From Candidatus Thorarchaeota archaeon (GTDB lineage: Archaea; Asgardarchaeota; Thorarchaeia; Thorarchaeales; Thorarchaeaceae), in the NCBI GenBank assembly GCA_004524595.1, contig SDOA01000122.1, positions 1 through 11,840 on the forward strand: DNA of 11,840 nucleotides, written 5' to 3'. Position numbers and translations under genes: made by a program. Shown piece by piece: positions 7,149 through 11,840 of the stretch (positions are counted from its first letter, which is position 1; the number at the start of each line of letters is the position of its first letter). The notes under the pieces are model-generated. The model ran no database searches. It was not told the origin of the DNA and worked only from the letters and a program-made list of their open reading frames with translations.

Positions 7149-7181
7149 TCATCTAATAACCATATCGATAACATAATGTCC

Positions 7182-7190
7182 AATATATCA
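7182..7190. promoter_or_regulatory. TATA-like element between divergent GTPase and TIM-barrel genes
   Basis: AATATATCA contains a near-symmetric TATATA-like core and could serve either strand. On the minus strand it predicts a start near 7158, giving an almost leaderless transcript for the GTPase at 7148. On the plus strand it predicts a start near 7213 for the gene at 7246. Confidence 0.3.
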
Positions 7191-7245
7191 GAAATGACCA
7201 AAAGCTAAAAAGAGAGTCGTAGAACTAAGCAGTTAGGTTTGACAG

Positions 7246-8037
7246 ATGCAGATAGGAACTTTTGCAAGAACAAATGAACAAGTATTGACAGGACTTGAGG
7301 CAAGGCCAGACTTCATCGAATTACGGATGGACCTCAATTACCGTATCAATTTCACAGAAGCAAAGACCGCATTAAATCAAGTCGGAGTTCCCTGTACTTT
7401 GCACCTTCCAAGTGATCCCTCATGGAAACCTGTAGATATGATAACAGAGATAGTACCGCTGATGGACATTGGCAGTATGATTGATGCTGAAATTGTAGTC
7501 TTCCATGGACCAATCTCTTCAATACTCTATAATGACGAGGAAATAGACAGCTATCTTGAATATCTGCCCCTTCTCTATGATGCTGCTGTTGAGTCTGGAA
7601 TCACATTAGCTATTGAGACCCTTGTTTTCTATTATACTGAGATGATGCTCATCTTCGAGCAGATGCCAAAGATGCGAATGGTCCTTGATATTGGGCATGG
7701 ACAGATACTATCCACACGAAATCGGGCAGTCGGTCACACTGAAACATATATTGAACGTATCGAGACTGTGAATGTTCATGATAATCATGCATCTGAAGTT
7801 TACAATGATTTACTCGATCAAGAAAAGATGAGTAGCCTTTCCAAAGAAGAGCTTCGCGAGATAGCTCTTAAGTGTGATGAACACTTGGCAATTGGTGAGG
7901 GTACTATTGATTTCTCACCTATATTTTCTGCTCTCAAACAACGCAATTACGACAATCGATTCCTCATGTTAACAAGAGATCCAAGTTCTTTTGATGAAGA
8001 GAGAAACAAATTTCTAGAGCTCTGGCTTAAGGCTTAA
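7246..8037 (+). CDS. Xylose-isomerase-like TIM-barrel protein (sugar phosphate isomerase/epimerase family)
   Basis: This 263-residue protein has the strand-end motifs of the AP-endonuclease-2 / xylose-isomerase-like TIM barrel: IELRMD at 24-29, LHLPSD at 52-57 (H53), VVFHGP at 84-89 (H87), LAIET at 121-125 (E124), VLDIGHG at 146-152 (D148, H151), VNVHDN at 175-180 (H178) and IGEGTIDF at 216-223 (E218). These residues usually bind one or more divalent metals. Members include sugar isomerases, epimerases and endonuclease IV; the short length and sequence point to the isomerase/epimerase side, but the substrate cannot be told. The last strand (RFLMLTRDP) lacks the usual terminal glutamate of the pattern LE. 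It is divergent from the GTPases, and its stop overlaps the next gene tail-to-tail by 4 bases. Confidence 0.82.
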   Translation: MQIGTFARTNEQVLTGLEARPDFIELRMDLNYRINFTEAKTALNQVGVPCTLHLPSDPSWKPVDMITEIVPLMDIGSMIDAEIVVFHGPISSILYNDEEIDSYLEYLPLLYDAAVESGITLAIETLVFYYTEMMLIFEQMPKMRMVLDIGHGQILSTRNRAVGHTETYIERIETVNVHDNHASEVYNDLLDQEKMSSLSKEELREIALKCDEHLAIGEGTIDFSPIFSALKQRNYDNRFLMLTRDPSSFDEERNKFLELWLKA

Positions 8038-9050
8038 TCCTTCTTTGCTAAGGCTTCGATTATCTTACGAACTTCTTCAAGTCCTTTATTATCTCCAGCT
8101 TTGGTATACAGGGCATTAGCCATTCGAACAATTCTCAATGCCTCATTGCCTTTTCCTTGGACAATAAAGAACCGTGCCTGCTTGAGTCGTGCTGAGGCCA
8201 TGGCACTATAGACTTCTCGAGGATATTCAAACATGTCTACACTAATAGTCTTCCCACAATCAGGACAGGTGATAACAAGGTCAATATCATCTGGAGTAAA
8301 TGTTTCTTTTTTAGGCTCATGAACTTCAGAAGGCGGCACATGACTTGTAAAACCAGTTGCTTCTTCAGTATCAACGACATCTACATCTTCAGATACTGAC
8401 TCATATTTCTTTGATGAGAATTCTGCAGACAATTCTGGAGACACTCTTGTTTCATCTTGAGTTGAAACTGGAGGCGTGGTTTCTGACAGGACTTTTTTTG
8501 GTTTTTCTACGAATGCTGATTTTGATCCTAAAATACTCTCCTCAATCTGGGAAGAAGTCGGCATTGCTGGTCTCATCATCTCTGCAGCTTCTGGAGGTAA
8601 TGGTTCACTTCCTTCCATCATAGTGGGAGTTGGAATCTCTTCTTCTCCCCTCATCATTCCGGGTCCTTCTAATAGTTCTTTGACCTCACTGGCTCGTAAC
8701 ATGCGTGATTCTACTACACCTGAACCGTCAGCCTCGTCTATACCTACAGTTTCAGCCTTAGCAAAAGCTTCTCGTGCCTTCTCTAATTCAGACTTCTGCT
8801 TATGTCCACTTGCAGCTCTTACCCTGTCTCTAGAGACCTCGCTTGGTTTTACCCATTTGTCATCAGTAGTTGGAGTAGGAGGTCCCGTAGGTCTTTCTGC
8901 AGCCAATGGTTGTGGTCGTGGTGCAACAGGAGCAGGTGTGGGAATTGAAGCAGGTTTCTCCTTTATCGGTTTCAGAAGTGACGCACCACATCGTATACAA
9001 AATTTACGGGTAGGTTGATTCGCCTTTCCACATTTCTCACAGTTACGCAA
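8034..9050 (-). CDS. Zinc-ribbon protein with long proline-rich linker and helical C-terminus
   Basis: No characterised homologue was recognised. The protein is about 338 residues. It opens with a four-cysteine zinc ribbon (CEKC ... CIRC; cysteines at about 4, 7, 18 and 21). A Pro/Thr/Ala-rich stretch (about 30-62) leads into a long polar, acidic, probably disordered region with a short helical segment (SELEKAREAFAKAE). Near the C-terminus a lone CPDC pair is followed by about 55 residues of helical, TPR-like sequence (ARLKQARFFIVQGKGNEALR and onward). GAGGTGA at 9056-9062 sits 5 bases before the TTG at 9050; a GTG at 9059 is in frame but lies inside that Shine-Dalgarno, and using it adds three residues (MRF). 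A scaffold or adaptor role is possible but unproven. Confidence 0.78.
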   Translation of the reverse strand: MRNCEKCGKANQPTRKFCIRCGASLLKPIKEKPASIPTPAPVAPRPQPLAAERPTGPPTPTTDDKWVKPSEVSRDRVRAASGHKQKSELEKAREAFAKAETVGIDEADGSGVVESRMLRASEVKELLEGPGMMRGEEEIPTPTMMEGSEPLPPEAAEMMRPAMPTSSQIEESILGSKSAFVEKPKKVLSETTPPVSTQDETRVSPELSAEFSSKKYESVSEDVDVVDTEEATGFTSHVPPSEVHEPKKETFTPDDIDLVITCPDCGKTISVDMFEYPREVYSAMASARLKQARFFIVQGKGNEALRIVRMANALYTKAGDNKGLEEVRKIIEALAKKD

Positions 9051-9102
9051 AAACCTCACCTCAAGATGATGGTATTAATACTTAGAGACTCATTAAACTT
9101 TG

Positions 9103-9116
9103 GTATATCATATATC
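9103..9116 (-). promoter_or_regulatory. Predicted TATA box for the zinc-ribbon gene
   Basis: The minus strand reads GGATATATGATATACC here, and the expected transcript start is near 9080. That leaves about 30 bases before the start codon, with room for the GAGGTGA ribosome site. Confidence 0.3.
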
Positions 9117-9125
9117 CATGTTTTT

Positions 9126-10361
9126 CTATAATACGTCATAATTGACACTGACATCTCTTTGTATTTCTAATGCTATATTACTTGCTCTGCAATAACATTG
9201 CGAAATAGTTTCAGCAGCTTCCAATATCGTACATATTGGATCACCTCGTTTTACTACAATCCCAGGTGGTGATATATCAACAACATTTGAAAAATTGGAG
9301 ATATCAGATATGACTCCATCTTTTCTACTATACACAATCATTTTCGTCGCTGGTCTAAATTTGAACTTTGAAGATGGTAGTTCTCCCTGTATTGCTTCAA
9401 AATGAAGACTGGTCACTGAAATATCTCCTGCAATTTCTAGAATCTCAAGAGTTCCCTGGAACCTAGGATTGATCTCCATAAGCCAGAGGTCTCCTTGCGT
9501 ATCGAGTAGATAATCAATACCAATAGAACCTCTCAAATGAAGTCTATTACATATTTTTTTCGATATTTCAGAAATCATTCGTTTATATTTTGATTCAATA
9601 GCAATTGGTAAATAATTACCACAATATGCAAAATCGCAGTTTCTTCCCGCTGTTGGCATGCCTATGAGCTGACCTTGTATTGAAAGGACTGCAGATTCCT
9701 TACCAGTTCCCAAAACACTGCAACTGATATCTTTGCCACTAATATATTGCTGAATGATAGGTCGGTAAATTTCTTCATTAGGAGGATTTTTGAGCATCTT
9801 CTGACGTAATTGATTCTTATTATGAACTAGTCTTATCCCACTTCCTCCTCCAGAATCCTTTTTTCGTACAATACAGGGAAACTGGACTGCTTTTGACTCG
9901 ATTTCCTCTGCTGATGAAATCATTGTTTCTCTTGGCATTTTGACGTCAAGATCTTCTATCATTCTTCTCAATCCAGCTCTATCTCGGGCATTCTTCATTT
10001 GCCGTATATTGCATCCTAGAAGTAATTCACACTTCTCAAGCGGTTCAAGTATATCTGAATGATCGTCAAAACCACTTCCAATTATCACATGGTCAATATT
10101 AGTTTCCTTAGTTAATTCAAGATAATTATCTAGTAGAGCTTGATGAAGTGGAACATTAAGTTGCTTCCTTTGACGAATATCGGGTACTGGAGTAAGAACT
10201 GCAATACATGCATCTGATACACTCTTGAGGTCGAGATCCCCCCAATAATCGGACACATAGGTCTCTGCACCAGCTAGTTTTAATGATTTGGCAATAGGTC
10301 GCGCATTAAAACCAATGACACCTATCTTTTTGCCATTTAATGAAGAACTGCTTCTGGCCAT
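9126..10361 (-). CDS. ATP-grasp superfamily carboligase-like protein
   Basis: This 411-residue protein has the layout of archaeal predicted ATP-dependent carboligases (COG2232-like). An N-terminal Rossmann-like domain (KKIGVIGFNARPIAKSLKLAG at 11-31) precedes the ATP-grasp fold: FPCIVRK at 161-167 (adenine-site lysine), glycine-rich loop SGGGSG at 170-175, QQYISGKDIS at 204-213, and GSIGIDYLLD at 278-287. LMEINPRFQGT at 294-304 supplies the magnesium ligands E296 and N298. A C-terminal segment (SPPGIVVKRGDPICTIL) matches the tail of that family. Such enzymes join a carboxylate to an amine or thiol through an acyl phosphate. The substrate is unknown. ATG at 10361 is used; no strong Shine-Dalgarno is seen. 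The gene is divergent from a cupin gene, 66 bases away. Confidence 0.85.
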   Translation of the reverse strand: MARSSSSLNGKKIGVIGFNARPIAKSLKLAGAETYVSDYWGDLDLKSVSDACIAVLTPVPDIRQRKQLNVPLHQALLDNYLELTKETNIDHVIIGSGFDDHSDILEPLEKCELLLGCNIRQMKNARDRAGLRRMIEDLDVKMPRETMISSAEEIESKAVQFPCIVRKKDSGGGSGIRLVHNKNQLRQKMLKNPPNEEIYRPIIQQYISGKDISCSVLGTGKESAVLSIQGQLIGMPTAGRNCDFAYCGNYLPIAIESKYKRMISEISKKICNRLHLRGSIGIDYLLDTQGDLWLMEINPRFQGTLEILEIAGDISVTSLHFEAIQGELPSSKFKFRPATKMIVYSRKDGVISDISNFSNVVDISPPGIVVKRGDPICTILEAAETISQCYCRASNIALEIQRDVSVNYDVL

Positions 10362-10414
10362 AGATGATTGTCATTCCATATACCTGATAAGCTCTTTTGC
10401 TTATTGATTATCGA

Positions 10415-10420
10415 GGGAGG
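10415..10420 (+). promoter_or_regulatory. Ribosome binding site that sets the cupin start
   Basis: GGGAGG lies 7 bases before the TTG at 10428. It is the only good site near the conserved part of the protein, so a TTG start is preferred there. Confidence 0.6.
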
Positions 10421-10427
10421 CTTTGTC

Positions 10428-10748
10428 TTGAAGAAAATACATGAGAATGCTATCGAAGTAAAAGTGATTCCTGGCAAACTAGGTGCAGTTGATGCATTTG
10501 ATGTGATATCACAACCTATTACTGCTGGAGTTCGTATCATTAGAAAAAATAGTGATGTCCCTACTCGGATACATTCACATCCAGAACGTCAGATTTTATA
10601 TGTCATTGAGGGAAGGGCATCGATCACTAATACTGTGTTCAGCTTGGATTTAGAACCAGGAGATTTCGTTCTTTTGGATCCTAACGAAGAACATTATGTA
10701 GTAACAAAAGATGAAGAGGCTAAAGTATTCGAAATCAAATATTCTTGA
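10428..10748 (+). CDS. Small single-domain cupin protein
   Basis: This is a one-domain beta-barrel protein of about 106 residues. Cupin motif 1 is HSHPERQILYVIEG, with the HxH pair and a glutamine at the place of the usual glutamate; motif 2 is PGDFVLLDPNEEH, with the second conserved histidine. A metal site of three histidines and Gln is therefore likely. Small cupins act as metal-dependent isomerases, dioxygenases, sugar-binding or regulatory proteins, and the exact role cannot be told. The start is the TTG at 10428, preceded by GGGAGG; a further 20 in-frame residues upstream are not cupin-like. It lies divergent to the ATP-grasp gene and upstream of the methyltransferase-like gene on the same strand. 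Confidence 0.83.
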   Translation: MKKIHENAIEVKVIPGKLGAVDAFDVISQPITAGVRIIRKNSDVPTRIHSHPERQILYVIEGRASITNTVFSLDLEPGDFVLLDPNEEHYVVTKDEEAKVFEIKYS

Positions 10749-10844
10749 TACTTCTACACATTGTATTCCAATTATGTGAACTTGTTCTTCATCTACGACC
10801 ACAAGAAAAATAGGAAGATTCTGTCATATTGCATGAGGTGCTCT

Positions 10845-11597
10845 ATGAAGATTAAAGATATCCATACAGTGTTCCCACTTGCTTGGATATGTAAGAGCTC
10901 AACATTCCTAGACTACGTTCAGAAAATTGATCCTATTGGCAACAAGGAATTTCTTATTGCGGACTTTGCAAGTGGTGAACATGACCGAGTTCCTTCTTTC
11001 TTTGTAAGCTATCTCTCTCAGTTGATAGACATAGAACAAAAAAATGTCGAATCTATCTTTGTTTATTGCACAGATATTCATGCTCTTCGCTTAGACAGCC
11101 TCATGGGAAAGCTTGAGGAATCGGGTATACTTGATAGAGTAAGAGTTGTACATACAAAATTGGAATTAATGGATGAGCATGCATCTCTTCGACCAGCTAT
11201 GACAGTTTTCTTTGAAGAAAATCCTGATACCCTCATTTGGTTGGATGAGTTTCTCATTGGAGAGAATAGATTCCCACCTGAGTGTTTTGCCATTGGGATT
11301 CTGAACAATGACATTGTTGGATATATGATGGAATATTATAATCAACAATCTAGCGCGATTTTAGGTCTAAAAAAGGTGTTCAAACTATTAGAGAAAGACG
11401 GACTTCTTATCGTTACAATGCCATGCTCCCTCTATACAGTGGATAATATTGCAATATTGCAGGAAATAGGTTTTCAGTTTAAAGAAGGAATAGATGTTGA
11501 CTTAGAGACACTAGAGGTAGTGTCTTTTCAAGCTGATAAGGACTATCATACATTCAGTCGGTTGAATCATTATACTTGCTTGTTCTTCACAAAGTAG
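10845..11597 (+). CDS. Methyltransferase-like protein with degenerate SAM motif
   Basis: This protein of about 250 residues follows the order of a class I SAM-dependent methyltransferase. A motif I-like turn ADFASGEHD (39-47) replaces the usual D/E-x-G-x-G-x-G; an acidic strand end lies at YCTDIH (D77); RVRVVHTKLE (98-107) fits motif III; FAIGILNNDIVGY (148-160) fits motif IV; and LLEKDGLLIVTMP (181-193) is the usual post-helix strand. The motif I glycines are reduced, so SAM binding is uncertain and a catalytically altered member is possible. TGAGGTG (10834-10840) lies 4 bases before the ATG at 10845, so this start is preferred over an upstream in-frame TTG at 10761. The gap to the cupin gene is 96 bases on the same strand. 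Substrate unknown. Confidence 0.68.
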   Translation: MKIKDIHTVFPLAWICKSSTFLDYVQKIDPIGNKEFLIADFASGEHDRVPSFFVSYLSQLIDIEQKNVESIFVYCTDIHALRLDSLMGKLEESGILDRVRVVHTKLELMDEHASLRPAMTVFFEENPDTLIWLDEFLIGENRFPPECFAIGILNNDIVGYMMEYYNQQSSAILGLKKVFKLLEKDGLLIVTMPCSLYTVDNIAILQEIGFQFKEGIDVDLETLEVVSFQADKDYHTFSRLNHYTCLFFTK

Positions 11598-11615
11598 ACT
11601 AGGTATTAAAACAAC

Positions 11616-11682
11616 AAATATCACGTTAGATGACACTCCTGAGTATCAACACTCAATTCTTAATTAGTACCGCGTGATATTT
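11616..11682. repeat. 10-bp perfect inverted repeat flanking a 47-base spacer
   Basis: AAATATCACG at 11616-11625 is the exact inverse complement of CGTGATATTT at 11673-11682. The spacer also holds a small GAGT/ACTC stem (11641-11644 and 11651-11654). It lies just after the methyltransferase-like stop and upstream of the next gene. It could be an operator pair or an RNA stem. No known RNA family was recognised. Confidence 0.4.
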
Positions 11683-11691
11683 ATCGGCAAT

Positions 11692-11700
11692 GCTTTATAG
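11692..11700 (+). promoter_or_regulatory. Predicted TATA-like element for the right-edge gene
   Basis: GCTTTATAG is TATA-like and predicts a start near 11720, about 28 bases before the ATG at 11748. It lies 10 bases after the inverted repeat's right arm. Confidence 0.3.
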
Positions 11701-11747
11701 TCAGCCTGTGTCTTACGCATCAATTATACTTGCTTGAGGAGACCAAT

Positions 11748-11840
11748 ATGCCATCGGACAAGAAACTCACCGATAAAGAAAAAGCTGCTCTAGATGATGC
11801 TCTAAAAGGGGCAACCTTGACTGATGCAGAGCTTGAGCGA
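11748..11840 (+). CDS. Start of an unidentified gene (runs off right edge)
   Basis: Only 31 residues are visible, beginning MPSDKKLTDKEKAALDDALK. They are highly charged and probably helical, with a repeated pattern (LTDKEKAAL, LTDAELER). GAGGAGA at 11736-11742 gives a good ribosome site 5 bases before the ATG, which supports a real start. The visible part is too short for a family assignment. Confidence 0.65.
   Translation, partial: MPSDKKLTDKEKAALDDALKGATLTDAELER

Noticed and set aside
8476..9018. A 180-codon plus-strand open frame opposite the zinc-ribbon gene
   Set aside because: The minus-strand frame has the CxxC ribbon and a ribosome site. The plus frame is the antisense of its low-complexity linker.
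11624..11682. Possible C/D box small RNA (GATGA near 11629, CTGA at 11639-11642, GTGATAT at 11674-11680)
   Set aside because: The C-like and D-like boxes are only about 5 bases apart, too close for a guide, and no proper final D box follows.
1..11840. Defence system, CRISPR array, mobile element or integrated virus
   Set aside because: No spaced direct repeats, transposase, integrase, nuclease or capsid-like proteins were seen. The genes look like ordinary chromosomal content.

Overview
The window looks like part of an Asgard-type archaeal chromosome. Archaeal signs are an AbrB-PhoU fusion gene (a family typical of archaea), TATA-like promoter elements, and Shine-Dalgarno sequences of the GAGGTGA / GGAGG type. 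Asgard signs are two tandem Rab/Ras/Arf-like small GTPases and a zinc-ribbon protein with a long disordered linker. A Thorarchaeia-like host would fit, but this comes from gene content and not from a database search. No tRNA, rRNA, CRISPR array, insertion sequence or phage gene was seen.

Left part (1-5984): a phosphate-acquisition locus. A partial AbrB-PhoU regulator gene runs off the left edge on the minus strand. A 271-base divergent control region (246-516) separates it from a plus-strand operon: pstS (binding protein), pstC and pstA (permeases), pstB (ATPase), and two tandem phoU paralogues. The control region holds four copies of the heptamer TAAATGT/ACATTTA placed around both predicted promoters, and a pstS leader that could fold in alternative ways. 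A long hairpin followed by a T run separates pstS from pstC and probably sets the ratio of binding protein to membrane components.

Middle part (6024-9059): two co-directional small GTPase genes on the minus strand converge on the phosphate operon. Divergent from them is a xylose-isomerase-like TIM-barrel gene. It ends tail-to-tail, with a 4-base overlap, against a minus-strand gene for a zinc-ribbon / proline-rich linker / helical C-terminal protein.

Right part (9126-11840): a minus-strand ATP-grasp carboligase-like gene is divergent from a small cupin gene, which is followed by a degenerate class I methyltransferase-like gene. A 10-bp inverted repeat lies in the next intergenic region, and the start of an unidentified gene (11748 onward) runs off the right edge. 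The ATP-grasp/cupin/methyltransferase-like neighbourhood could be a small uncharacterised biosynthetic unit, but the genes are not all on one strand and this is inference.

Most of the window is ordinary core metabolism. The observations most worth following are the phosphate-locus operator pattern with its three PhoU-family proteins, the interrupted pstS-pstC junction, and the unlipidated GTPase pair.
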